NCBI GenBank assembly: GCA_018648265.1
Contig: JABGRN010000051.1
Coordinates: forward strand, 1 to 36,889
Length of the DNA stretch: 36,889 nt
Reading direction: 5' to 3'
DNA from: Prolixibacteraceae bacterium
GTDB taxonomy: Bacteria; Bacteroidota; Bacteroidia; Bacteroidales; Prolixibacteraceae
This document shows, piece by piece, positions 1-9,007 of the stretch. The translations under genes and the position numbers were made by a program. The notes beneath the pieces are model-generated. The model worked only from the letters and a program-made list of their open reading frames with translations, made no database searches and was not told where the DNA came from. Each line of letters opens with the position of its first letter. Position 1 is the stretch's first letter.

Positions 1-3000
1 CATTTTCTCTGGGTTCACAAGCACAGCAAAAACAAATTTCGGGTCAGGTAGTTGACCAGAATGGTGTTGGCGTGCCTGGTGTAACCATTATTGTAAAGGA
101 AACCACAGTTGGAACAGTTAGCGATGTAGATGGTAACTACAGTTTATTGGTACCTGTCGATGCTGGCCGACTCATTTTCTCATACATTGGAATGGTTTCG
201 CAAGAAATAGAGATTGGAAATCTAACAACAATTAATGTAACTATGGAAGCCGATGTAATTGGCCTGGAAGAGGTTGTGGCCGTTGGGTATGCTACCCGTA
301 TGGCTGGAGAAGTTACAGGTGCTGTTACTACCGTTACCGCAACAAACATAGAAGAAATGTCTGTTATAGATGCTTCTGAGGCTTTAAGGGCTGTGGCCGG
401 AGTTACGGTCCTGGAATCTAACACTCCCGGAGCGGGTGCTTCAATTCGTATTCGCGGACTTGGTACAATTAACGACAACAATCCGCTTTGGATAGTTGAC
501 GGTGTACCGGGAGGAAGCGTGACCCCCAATAACATTGAGTCCATTTCTATTTTGAAAGATGCCGCTGCACAAGCCATTTACGGTGCAAGGGCTTCCAATG
601 GGGTAATACTTGTTACTACAAAAAGCGGCCGTAAAAATCAAAAGGCCCAGGTTAATGTTAATGTTAAACAAGGTATTAGCAGAAATACTAATTACTATGA
701 TCTGCTTAATACACAGGAATATGGCGAGATGCTCTGGTTAGAGGCAAAAAACGATGGAGTTACAGCCTCACATCCACTGTATGGCAACGGCCCTACACCT
801 GTTATCCCAAATTACATTAGGCCTGCCGGAGCTTCAACTGTAGATCTCAGCTTGTATGATGATAAGATGCTTCACGAGGATGGTACTGATACATACCTTA
901 TTATGGAAGCTAATAAAATAGGTACCGAATGGATGAAAGAATCAGATCGGGATGCACAGTTCAAGGAATATACTGTTGATCTGACCGGTGGTAGTGAAGC
1001 CACCAATTATGCATTTCAGGTAGGTTACATGTTGGAAGAAGGTATTATGAAATATACTGGTTTTGATCGCTTTAATCTCCGTTCAAATATTACTACTAAT
1101 CCTGTTCCCTGGATTGAAATAGGTGAGAAAATCGGCGTAACTTTTAGCCAGGATTATGGTCATCAGGGAGACAATTCTGAAGGTTCGATTGTTTCGTGGG
1201 CATACCGTATGCAACCCATAATACCTGTATTAGATGTAATGGGAGGTTATGCGGGAACAAGAGCAGAAGGAACAGGTAATGCTACAAATCCGGTATTCCT
1301 TCTTGACTCTAGTAAAGATGATCTTACAAAAAGAATGAATGTCAGTGGAAATACTTATATCAAAATTAACATTATGGAAGGATTGTCCGTTCGTTCCCTT
1401 TTTGGTGTTAATTATTCCACACGTCATTCCAGAAATCCTGGTTTTGTTGAAGTGGCTGAGGCGGAAAGAGGAAAATATGCTTCATTGTCAGAAGGGGCTA
1501 GTTTTAGTATGCAATGGAACTGGACCAATACACTTGAGTATTCTAAAACTTTTGCCGATTTACACGCTGTTACGGTAATGTTAGGTTCTGAGGCAATCGA
1601 TTATACTTATAATTATATTGATGCATCAAGATCGCAGTTTTTCTCAAAAGACATCAACTATATGCAGCTTTCCACAGGTTTGGCAAGTATTAATAACGCA
1701 GGTGGTATGAATTCATGGAGTCTGTTTTCCACGTTTGGACGTTTAAATTATGCTTTTGCAAACAAATATTTGTTCGAAGGGGTCGTCCGGCGCGATGGTT
1801 CTTCACGTTTTGGTGGAGACAATACTTACGGTATTTTTCCCGCATTCTCGGCAGGATGGAGAATATCAGAAGAAAGTTTTATGGCATCTACAGGAAACTG
1901 GTTAGATGAATTAAAACTACGTGGAGGCTATGGTACAACCGGGAATGACCGTATTGGTAATTATAACAGTTATACCAATTTCGCTATTAGTTACAATAAT
2001 TCATTTTATCCTATTGGTGGTGCTAATAACACTGATGGTGCCACCGGTTTCTATCAGTCAACTTTTGGTAATCCTGACGTAAAATGGGAGACCACAAAAA
2101 CTACCAATTTTGGTGTTGATGGAGCCATTTTTAATAATTTGAATTTTTCGTTTGATGTGTGGCAACGTGTAACATCAGATATGCTTTATCCTAAGCAGAT
2201 TCCAATGGTTTTGGGTCGGGCTTCAGCACCTTCTGTTAACGTTGGTGAAATGAAAAACCAGGGATTTGATTTTGAATTGGGATATGTAAATAGTGCTTTA
2301 AATAACGAATTAAAGTATAATATTAACTTTAGCATTTCGCATTATAAAAATGAGATTGTTAGCCTTTCTGATGAAGAGGGTGAATTTTTGTCAGGGCAAT
2401 CTAATCGTGAAATGATTTATACACGAAGCGAACAGGGGACTTCTTTCCCTGAATTTTATGGATATGTGTCTGAAGGTATTTTCCAAACCGAGGCTGAGGC
2501 TGCTGCATGGCCAACAGCGTTTGGAGCTGAAGGGACATATAATGAACCGGGACACTACAAATATTCTGATATAAACGGTGATGGAATAATTAATTCCGAT
2601 GACCGGACTTATATTGGATCCCCGCATCCTGATTTTACCGCAGGGTTAAACTTCAACGTGAGTTATAAGAATTTTAGTTTAGTGGCACAGTTTTATTCCA
2701 GCTATGGCAATGACATGATTAACTACACGAGAAGATTTATTGATTTTGTTCAGTTCCAGGGTGGAAGAAGCCATGAAAGGCTTTATGAATCATGGGGAAG
2801 CCCATACCTTGCTAATAATCTGGATGCTACTTTACCTAAAGCCGAAGGCGATGATATAGACAGCCAGCAACCTTCTTCTGCATTTATAGAAGATGGTTCG
2901 TACCTGCGTATGGAAAATTTGAGGTTGAGTTACGATTTAAACGATCTTTTGGGTAATAAATTTAGAAACCTGCAAGTTTACGGACAAGTAACCAATGTAT

Positions 3001-3125
3001 TTACGATAACTAAATATTCAGGATTAGACCCGGAAGTAAATGTTGGAGGGGCAAATTTAGGTGTTGACAGAGGAGCATGGCCTACGCCACGACAAATTAC
3101 CTTTGGTGTAAACATTGGTATTTAA
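1..3125 (+). CDS. susC: SusC/RagA-type TonB-dependent outer-membrane transporter, 5' end missing
   Basis: TonB-dependent outer-membrane transporter that should import oligosaccharides together with the SusD lipoprotein encoded 40 nt downstream. The reading frame is open from base 3, so the gene begins before the window. A GTG at 72 is internal and not the start. Alignment by eye with the paralogue at 9008 puts the first visible residue (F of FSLGS) at paralogue residue 21, so only about 20 signal-peptide residues are missing. Seen in order: a carboxypeptidase-regulatory-like beta-sandwich (SGQVVDQNGVGVPGVT), the conserved EEVVAVGY linker, a plug domain with SIRIRGLGTI and LWIVDGVPGG, and a long beta-barrel ending TPRQITFGVNIGI, typical of the family. 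Expression signals lie outside the window. The substrate cannot be read from sequence; the rhamnosidase downstream is only a hint. Confidence 0.95.
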   Translation, partial: FSLGSQAQQKQISGQVVDQNGVGVPGVTIIVKETTVGTVSDVDGNYSLLVPVDAGRLIFSYIGMVSQEIEIGNLTTINVTMEADVIGLEEVVAVGYATRMAGEVTGAVTTVTATNIEEMSVIDASEALRAVAGVTVLESNTPGAGASIRIRGLGTINDNNPLWIVDGVPGGSVTPNNIESISILKDAAAQAIYGARASNGVILVTTKSGRKNQKAQVNVNVKQGISRNTNYYDLLNTQEYGEMLWLEAKNDGVTASHPLYGNGPTPVIPNYIRPAGASTVDLSLYDDKMLHEDGTDTYLIMEANKIGTEWMKESDRDAQFKEYTVDLTGGSEATNYAFQVGYMLEEGIMKYTGFDRFNLRSNITTNPVPWIEIGEKIGVTFSQDYGHQGDNSEGSIVSWAYRMQPIIPVLDVMGGYAGTRAEGTGNATNPVFLLDSSKDDLTKRMNVSGNTYIKINIMEGLSVRSLFGVNYSTRHSRNPGFVEVAEAERGKYASLSEGASFSMQWNWTNTLEYSKTFADLHAVTVMLGSEAIDYTYNYIDASRSQFFSKDINYMQLSTGLASINNAGGMNSWSLFSTFGRLNYAFANKYLFEGVVRRDGSSRFGGDNTYGIFPAFSAGWRISEESFMASTGNWLDELKLRGGYGTTGNDRIGNYNSYTNFAISYNNSFYPIGGANNTDGATGFYQSTFGNPDVKWETTKTTNFGVDGAIFNNLNFSFDVWQRVTSDMLYPKQIPMVLGRASAPSVNVGEMKNQGFDFELGYVNSALNNELKYNINFSISHYKNEIVSLSDEEGEFLSGQSNREMIYTRSEQGTSFPEFYGYVSEGIFQTEAEAAAWPTAFGAEGTYNEPGHYKYSDINGDGIINSDDRTYIGSPHPDFTAGLNFNVSYKNFSLVAQFYSSYGNDMINYTRRFIDFVQFQGGRSHERLYESWGSPYLANNLDATLPKAEGDDIDSQQPSSAFIEDGSYLRMENLRLSYDLNDLLGNKFRNLQVYGQVTNVFTITKYSGLDPEVNVGGANLGVDRGAWPTPRQITFGVNIGI

Positions 3126-3165
3126 CCATTATGTTATTATTGTTAATAATTAAAAAAAAATAGAA

Positions 3166-4923
3166 ATGAAGAAAATATTCAATTTTATATTAATTATCGC
3201 GCTAACAGGAAGTATGATGATAATGTTTTCCTGTAATGATGAGTTTCTTGTAAAAGAACCTCCGGGGGCTGCAGCCGGAAGTGTTATGCAATCACCTGAA
3301 GGTTTAGAAGCGCTTTTGATTGCTTCCTATAGTACCCTTCAGGGGCGTAGCAGATTTGGCGGAGCTATGGCAACTGACTGGACTTACGGATCGGGTGCTT
3401 CTGATGATGGTTACAAGGGTACATCAACGGGCGACCAAAATAATTTTAATGCCGTTGAAAGATATGAGGCTTTACCGTCTAATGCATATATGCGCGACAG
3501 ATGGCAGGATTGTTATGACGGGGCTGCCCGAACGAATCAGGTATTGGAATTTTTATGGGCTGCTCAAGAAAGTGACAGTCCCATTGAAGCAGGCCGTGCA
3601 AAGGAAATGGAAGGAGAAGCTAAATTTTTAAGGGCCTGGTTTCATTTTAAAGCAACAAAGATTTTTGAAAAAATTCCTTATATCCTCACGCAGGTTGAGC
3701 TTGGAGAAGATATGGTTCCTGAAGAAATTCCCAATGACACTGAAGGATGGGATGAGATTGAGGCTGACTTACAGTTTGCCATCGACAATTTGCCCGAAAC
3801 AAGCCCTCTGGGAGATCCGGGCCGGGTCACTAAATATTCTGCCATGGCAGTAAAGGCTCAGGCTCATATGTATCAGAATGAATTAGGACAGGCTAAATCG
3901 TTATTGGATAATATTATAAGCAGTGGAAAATATAGTCTAGTCAGTAATTATTACGACAATTACAATATGACTACTGAGAATAATGCAGAGTCCATTTTTG
4001 AAATACAGGCAGCCAACAGTGGAAGTTCTTCGTCTTCACTGGTATTAAATCGTGCGGTTGCCCACCAATCTGGTCCTGCAGGTATTGGATGGGGATTCTA
4101 CCAACCTTCGCAAAACCTTTTTGAGGCTTTCCAGGTTACCGATGATGGTTTGCCTGTTTTAGAAATGGCAGATCGTGTACCCCTTGCCAACGATATGGGC
4201 GTAGCCAGTAGCGCAGAATTCCAGCCTACAGATCATTTGCTCGATCCCCGTGTTGATTGGACTATCTCCCGTCGTGGAATTGATTTCATAGGCTGGGGAA
4301 TTTGCGAAGGTCAGTCATGGATCAGGCAGCAAGATAATGGTGGACCTTATATGCAGAAAAAATTCAGCAGCTTATATGAGAACTTTTCTTTAAATGTTTA
4401 TGGAAATGGCAGGGATAATGGTAGGAACTTCAGGGCGTATCGTTATAGTCATGTATTATTATGGAGAGCTGAAGTAGCAGTCGCAGACGGGGAACTCGAT
4501 AAGGCCCGGCTACTTGTTAATCAAATTCGCGATCGTGTTAAAAGTAGTGATGTTGTAATGGGACTTGTTTCGACTACCGCTTTCGTTTCTGGCGAAATAG
4601 TGGTTGACTGGACCCAACCAGCAGCAAACTATAAAGTGGAACCTTACCCGGCAGGAGCTGATGCTTTTTCATCAGCTGATAAAGCCATTAAAGCTGTAAG
4701 GCTTGAGCAACGGCTTGAATTTGCTATGGAGGGCACGAGATTTTTCGATCTCAGGCGCTGGGGTATTGATGATGCTGTACTAAACGCCTTTATTGCGGCG
4801 GATGTACAATACAGGGCATTTATGACTGGCGCGGTTTATAATCCTACTGAAGATGATTATTGGCCATTGCCGGAATCTCAACTTGATATCCAGGATGTAC
4901 TGCAGCAAGATCCTTCTTATTAA
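3166..4923 (+). CDS. susD: SusD/RagB-family surface glycan-binding lipoprotein
   Basis: Surface lipoprotein that forms the lid on the SusC transporter and binds incoming oligosaccharide. The N-terminus is a lipoprotein signal: a basic start, a hydrophobic run, then MFSC with the lipidated Cys at residue 23, followed by acidic residues. The 585-residue length, the TPR-like N-terminal half (AKFLRAWFHFKATKIF) and the C-terminal RLEQRLEFAMEGTRFFDLRRWG block are hallmarks of the RagB/SusD family. The end of the protein (EDDYWPLPESQLDIQDVLQQ) is also canonical. It follows its SusC partner by 40 nt and precedes a strong stem-loop, so the two form the end of one transcript. It is paralogous to the SusD at 12210. 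Confidence 0.95.
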   Translation: MKKIFNFILIIALTGSMMIMFSCNDEFLVKEPPGAAAGSVMQSPEGLEALLIASYSTLQGRSRFGGAMATDWTYGSGASDDGYKGTSTGDQNNFNAVERYEALPSNAYMRDRWQDCYDGAARTNQVLEFLWAAQESDSPIEAGRAKEMEGEAKFLRAWFHFKATKIFEKIPYILTQVELGEDMVPEEIPNDTEGWDEIEADLQFAIDNLPETSPLGDPGRVTKYSAMAVKAQAHMYQNELGQAKSLLDNIISSGKYSLVSNYYDNYNMTTENNAESIFEIQAANSGSSSSSLVLNRAVAHQSGPAGIGWGFYQPSQNLFEAFQVTDDGLPVLEMADRVPLANDMGVASSAEFQPTDHLLDPRVDWTISRRGIDFIGWGICEGQSWIRQQDNGGPYMQKKFSSLYENFSLNVYGNGRDNGRNFRAYRYSHVLLWRAEVAVADGELDKARLLVNQIRDRVKSSDVVMGLVSTTAFVSGEIVVDWTQPAANYKVEPYPAGADAFSSADKAIKAVRLEQRLEFAMEGTRFFDLRRWGIDDAVLNAFIAADVQYRAFMTGAVYNPTEDDYWPLPESQLDIQDVLQQDPSY

Positions 4924-4944
4924 TAATAGAATTTAAAAGAGTAT

Positions 4945-4980
4945 AAAAAAAGAGGCTGCATTTGTAGCCTCTTTCTTTTA
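4945..4980 (+). terminator. Rho-independent terminator after the first SusCD pair
   Basis: A perfect 9-bp stem, AAAGAGGCT at 4949-4957 pairing with AGCCTCTTT at 4966-4974, is preceded by an A run and followed by CTTTTA. It lies 25 nt after the SusD stop and between convergent genes, so it may also stop transcripts coming from the minus-strand DUF6057-like gene. Confidence 0.85.
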
Positions 4981-5060
4981 AAATTCTTTCAATCTGAGTT
5001 TTGTTATTTGGTGCTTCTTCTAAAAAATTGCCGACTTTATTGAATACACTATTCAATTCG

Positions 5061-6830
5061 TTATTCAAAATGAAAATAATACATAAAAGTATTGCCAAAA
5101 TTTTCCTCCATTTTTTTATTTCCGAATGAAGGATTTTGCCGGATACTTTTAAATGTTGCCACATATTCTTGAAAACGTACCTGTGTTTTGTTGCTGATCG
5201 AAAGCCCGCCAAGGTCGGGAAACTGCCCCTTACTATTGAAATAAATTAAAACTGCTTCTTCAATGTGCAGTGGAATCCGGGAATAACCCAACTCTTTCAT
5301 TTTTTTGATATTATTTACAATTGCTTCTACATCTTTGGTGAGTAGTAGCCAGGCCATTTCATATTCAAATGCTTTTTTATTGTTTGGATTTGACTTTAAA
5401 AGCAAAGGGATATTATTTTGTGGGTCGCTTATTTGAATGAAAAAATCTTCTTTAGGAAGGATCTTTATTTTCTCTCCCAATTTGGGATGAGACTTAATGA
5501 GGCCGGGATTATTAAGTATGCCTTCAAATTCTTTTGCCCAATCGTTATAAAAAATTGTCTTTTTTAAAATGTTAATGTATTTATTTGCCATCTCCAGGTT
5601 TCCATTAATGAGATTGGTTTTTACAAGCAGTTTAATATTTTGAGGCCGCAGACCATAAACTACCATCTCTTCGTAAGCCCAACGATGTGCTTCGTTTATC
5701 AGACCAACTGAATAAAAAAAGTAAGTTCCCCAGTTGAGGTGCTCACTACTCCATGGCAAAACAAGTGAATTAGCACTAAAATCCTGCCTTCCGTTAAATA
5801 ATCTATCGCAAAGCTGGTCTGTTTCTGAGAGAGCTATATTGTAAAAATATTGCCCAATCAAATTTTCAGAAGGATAGTTTTCGTGCAGTTCAAGTACTTC
5901 ATTCCATTTTTCTTCGAAAGCCAATTTTTGTAGTTGAATCACCCTCGCAGTTTGAGAATTATAAAATTTAGATAAGAATAAAATCGTTATCGAAAATATT
6001 ATTAAGGCCGATATCAAAATAAAAGGCCTTGTGTTTATCCTTTTTGGTTTTATTAGAAAAGCGATTTTGCATAGTAGCGGATACAATACCAATAAACCTG
6101 TTAGTAAAACTAAAATAAACTTGTGATTTTTATCATCTACAATTGGTAAAGGAAATTGGATCAGCTGTTCGCTTGGTTGCAGAAATAAAATTTCCTTGAA
6201 AACAAAAAAGGAAACTGTAGCTATGCCTACTAAAAAGAGAGGATAAACAAATCGTAGCATACGTTTTTCAAAAAACAGATTGTAAAGGCTGTACATTCCC
6301 AGAAAAATCCAGGCATAAGCACCGACCAGATAATAAAATAATGGAAACAGTGCCAAAACAAAAAGGCGGATATTTTTTTTCTGTACAAGTATTGAAATCA
6401 GGAAATAGAGCAAAACCATCAGAAAACCCAGATTATATTCTATCTGGTGAAAATAGTGGGTTTGCATCAGGAGCAAAAGGCTGGATGGGATAAACAGTAA
6501 TAATATAAACGATTTATTGGAAAATAAGCGTTGATTGATTTTTAATAAAACAATAGCCGGTAAGGTTAGAATAGTGGCCAGGATTAATGAACCAACAATA
6601 GAGATTGAATAAAACTGTGTTAAAAATTTACCTGCAAGTTCAAGAAACCCACCTGGTTTTAAAATATATTCCTGAAAATATTCCCCGGAAAAAATGAATA
6701 AAGATTGCTGTTCCTGAAAAAAGAGCAAATAATTGCCAACCCAATAAAAATATCCGAACGAAATTACAAAAAAGAAAGTAAGTAAATAATACACATCACT
6801 TTTTCGCGCTATTTTTGTTTTCTGAGCCAT
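5061..6830 (-). CDS. DUF6057-like multi-pass membrane protein
   Basis: Integral membrane protein of 589 residues with no known biochemical role. The first 290 or so residues are a series of about eight or nine hydrophobic segments (for example LLTFFFVISFGYFYWVG and FILLLFIPSSLLLLMQ). The remainder is soluble and helical, with spacing that suggests TPR-like repeats (KLAFEEKWNEVLELHENYP, NGNLEMANKYINILKK). This layout and the pairing with a CxxCH/TolB-type lipoprotein match my memory of the DUF6057 family of Bacteroidota; that assignment is from recall only. It starts 27 nt after the upstream minus-strand lipoprotein gene and is probably co-transcribed with it. The pair could form a membrane complex linked to envelope electron transfer, but nothing in the sequence proves it. 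Confidence 0.7.
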   Translation of the reverse strand: MAQKTKIARKSDVYYLLTFFFVISFGYFYWVGNYLLFFQEQQSLFIFSGEYFQEYILKPGGFLELAGKFLTQFYSISIVGSLILATILTLPAIVLLKINQRLFSNKSFILLLFIPSSLLLLMQTHYFHQIEYNLGFLMVLLYFLISILVQKKNIRLFVLALFPLFYYLVGAYAWIFLGMYSLYNLFFEKRMLRFVYPLFLVGIATVSFFVFKEILFLQPSEQLIQFPLPIVDDKNHKFILVLLTGLLVLYPLLCKIAFLIKPKRINTRPFILISALIIFSITILFLSKFYNSQTARVIQLQKLAFEEKWNEVLELHENYPSENLIGQYFYNIALSETDQLCDRLFNGRQDFSANSLVLPWSSEHLNWGTYFFYSVGLINEAHRWAYEEMVVYGLRPQNIKLLVKTNLINGNLEMANKYINILKKTIFYNDWAKEFEGILNNPGLIKSHPKLGEKIKILPKEDFFIQISDPQNNIPLLLKSNPNNKKAFEYEMAWLLLTKDVEAIVNNIKKMKELGYSRIPLHIEEAVLIYFNSKGQFPDLGGLSISNKTQVRFQEYVATFKSIRQNPSFGNKKMEENFGNTFMYYFHFE

Positions 6831-6857
6831 ATTCTAAATAAATAGGTTTTGATACTT

Positions 6858-8435
6858 TTATTCATGAATCCCCTGTTCGATTTCTGAACGTTTCTCATTT
6901 GTTTTATTATTTGTCCAATCAAGCGGTGTTTTAAATGGATTTCCGGGATTGGCCTGAATAACCGTTTGTTTAGCAGCCGCGGCAAAATCCCTTGGTTTCA
7001 TCTTAATTGTACCATTAACAAATTCAGGGATATTAAAGGTTTCCAACATCCGGTTATAATGTGTAGGATCTTCCTGTGGCAAAACAAATGGTTTCCCAAT
7101 CTGATCCCAGGAACCGATGTATGCAAAAAAGGGCCTTGCACTTCTTCCATCTAATCTTTTACTGCTAAAAACCAGCCACTTACTATTTGCTGACCATGAA
7201 TGATAACTTTCGGTTTTATCACTGTTTAAATCCATTCTTTTATTTTTCCCACTTTGCAGGTCAAGTAAATATAAATCAGCTTCCTGATGCCAAATAGGAA
7301 AGGTTCCATAATCGCTTAGAGTAAAAACGAGGTATTTTCCATCGGGTGAAATTCTTGGAAATGATACACTTTTTTTCCTTTCTGAAGCATTAAAAACAAG
7401 TTCTGTTTTGCCAAATGATAAGGTTTCAGAATTAAAAGATTTTCTTGCCAAATTGTAATGAGTATTTTTTATATCGTTTATATCTAAATTAGAATCTGTT
7501 TCACTTTGATTTGCCTGACAGTAGTATAAAAATTTTCCGTCAGGCGACCATGTAGGAAAAGTTTGCAAATATTCAACAGTATCTTGGTTAGTAATATTTA
7601 AAATTTCATTATTTTTTATATCGTAAAGAATAAGGGTAGAAACCCGGTCGAATACCTCAATGCTTTTTTTAGAATGAGCATAAAAATTTTGCCTCACCTG
7701 ATTAGATGAAAATGCTACATATTCTCCACTGGGGTGCCACGATGGATAAGTTGCGCCACCTGGCATATTTTCAGTTTTCAATGCCCTGCGGATTATCTTA
7801 TTATCTTCAACAAAATAAGTTCCACCTTTGGAACCCCGGATGTGAACTAAAAACCTATCGGGATTGTTTTGCTTGAAAGTGTGGCAATTGATACAATTCT
7901 TTTCAAGCACTTGATTTTCGATTATGGATTCTTCACTGAAATTTTCAAGCGATCTTTGAACGATTTTCATTTTAGACCAACTGTAGTACCCAGGATGAAT
8001 CAATCGATAAACCAGGGATTGATCAATTGGTTCGTTAGCTACATTAATGTAGAAAGGCAAAAATTTATTAAGGTTTTTATTATTATCTTTTGAAGAAAAA
8101 ACCTGAATTTTTATTTTATCTCCCTTACAATTGTCCAACAACTTCTTCCATGACTTTTTCGGAAACTTAATTATTCCATTCGACGAATTTATGTTTATTT
8201 GATATTCATTTTCACCCCCACTGGCAGTTATTTTAAAAAAATTCCCATCTTCTTTAATAATAAAATTCATGGGGGCAATATTTGTTGGAATGGTTATTTC
8301 GGAATAATCTGGTTCGATATTCGGTTTGCGATTTAATATTTTGATCGTTTCTTCAACTTCAGTTTTACAACCAAAGCAAAAAAAAATCCCAATAAATAAA
8401 ACAAGTAAGTAAAAAGGGTTTTTTGTTGATTTCAT
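6858..8435 (-). CDS. TolB/PD40 beta-propeller lipoprotein with a CxxCH heme motif
   Basis: Predicted envelope lipoprotein of 525 residues combining a c-type cytochrome motif with a beta-propeller. I chose the ATG at 8435 because it gives a short signal peptide ending CFGC (Cys23); the longer frame could begin only at a TTG at 8510. A CINCH motif at residues 181-185 is a covalent heme attachment site. After it come at least four TolB/PD40-type blades, recognisable by PSWHPSGEYVAFSS, PTWSPDGKFLYY, PRISPDGKYLVFT and HSWSANSKWLVFSS. The lipobox is imperfect, as is common in this phylum. The gene leads a two-gene minus-strand operon with the DUF6057-like gene. Members of this family are often named TolB-like or cytochrome c biosynthesis protein, but I know of no proven function. 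Confidence 0.8.
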   Translation of the reverse strand: MKSTKNPFYLLVLFIGIFFCFGCKTEVEETIKILNRKPNIEPDYSEITIPTNIAPMNFIIKEDGNFFKITASGGENEYQININSSNGIIKFPKKSWKKLLDNCKGDKIKIQVFSSKDNNKNLNKFLPFYINVANEPIDQSLVYRLIHPGYYSWSKMKIVQRSLENFSEESIIENQVLEKNCINCHTFKQNNPDRFLVHIRGSKGGTYFVEDNKIIRRALKTENMPGGATYPSWHPSGEYVAFSSNQVRQNFYAHSKKSIEVFDRVSTLILYDIKNNEILNITNQDTVEYLQTFPTWSPDGKFLYYCQANQSETDSNLDINDIKNTHYNLARKSFNSETLSFGKTELVFNASERKKSVSFPRISPDGKYLVFTLSDYGTFPIWHQEADLYLLDLQSGKNKRMDLNSDKTESYHSWSANSKWLVFSSKRLDGRSARPFFAYIGSWDQIGKPFVLPQEDPTHYNRMLETFNIPEFVNGTIKMKPRDFAAAAKQTVIQANPGNPFKTPLDWTNNKTNEKRSEIEQGIHE

Positions 8436-8507
8436 ACTTAAATATTTATAGCCCAATAGTATTGGCGAATTATTGCTTTCGATATAATGTTTCAGACAAC
8501 CAGTAAA

Positions 8508-8536
8508 CAAAGCTAAAATTTTATCTTCAGATTAAA
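8508..8536 (-). promoter_or_regulatory. Possible promoter of the heme/TolB lipoprotein operon
   Basis: Read on the minus strand, TAGCTTTG (8515-8508) fits the Bacteroidota -7 consensus TAnnTTTG. Only a degenerate -33 element (TTTA, 8536-8533) sits 17 nt upstream. Transcription would start near 8501 and leave a leader of about 65 nt. This placement also argues against the TTG at 8510 as a start codon. Confidence 0.4.
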
Positions 8537-8700
8537 GGATAATATTTTCCTTTTAATTCTTAATAAGCTGTTTATTAGATCATTGTTTCGCCTAAAATCT
8601 TGAATAATTAATTTCAGCAACAACCTTAAGTATTTAATTTTGAATGGCTTAAATATTGTTATATTAGAAAATATCGAGACAACAAGAAAGTAAACGATTA

Positions 8701-8732
8701 TTTGATTTCTTTAACTTTTATTATTAATTTTG
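8701..8732 (+). promoter_or_regulatory. Bacteroidota sigma-ABfr type promoter of the second SusCD operon
   Basis: TTTG at 8701-8704, a 20-nt spacer and TAATTTTG at 8725-8732 match both elements of the primary sigma factor consensus of this phylum. The -7 box continues into GCATCGC, a context often seen in these promoters. The predicted start near 8739 leaves a leader of about 270 nt before the SusC start codon. Confidence 0.75.
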
Positions 8733-9007
8733 CATCGCAAAAATTATTGAGGCAAATGGGAATCAGAATATTGAACATATTGTATAAATTACAAAATAAT
8801 TGTAAAACATATTCTTTAACATCTTTTAACAATAAACAAATGTTAATTAAAATTGTTAAAATTGCATAATGTTGAGTGAATATTTAATGTATTTGAGAAC
8901 ATAATAAATTAAAAACTGCCAATGGAAAAAGTCTAATTATTTTTCTAAAATTATTTGAATCACAAATTTTTTTAACCAAAACAAATTAATTACAAAATTT
9001 AAGATCT
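8733..9007 (+). other. Long AT-rich leader of the second susC, no gene seen
   Basis: The stretch between the promoter and the susC ATG holds no convincing open frame. It contains an interrupted palindrome, TTAACA (8826-8831) and TGTTAA (8841-8846), with a further TGTTAA-like copy just downstream, which could be a regulator site or an RNA hairpin. The last 60 nt are A/T-rich and unstructured, as usual before start codons in this phylum. I see no riboswitch that I can name. Confidence 0.4.

Noticed and set aside
4844-5212. A 122-codon minus-strand frame across the end of the first susD and the DUF6057-like gene
   Set aside because: It crosses the terminator and overlaps two genes with clear homology; no recognisable product.
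8436-8510. N-terminal extension of the heme/TolB lipoprotein from a TTG at 8510
   Set aside because: It would bury the lipoprotein signal that starts at the ATG at 8435, and a -7 promoter box overlaps the TTG.
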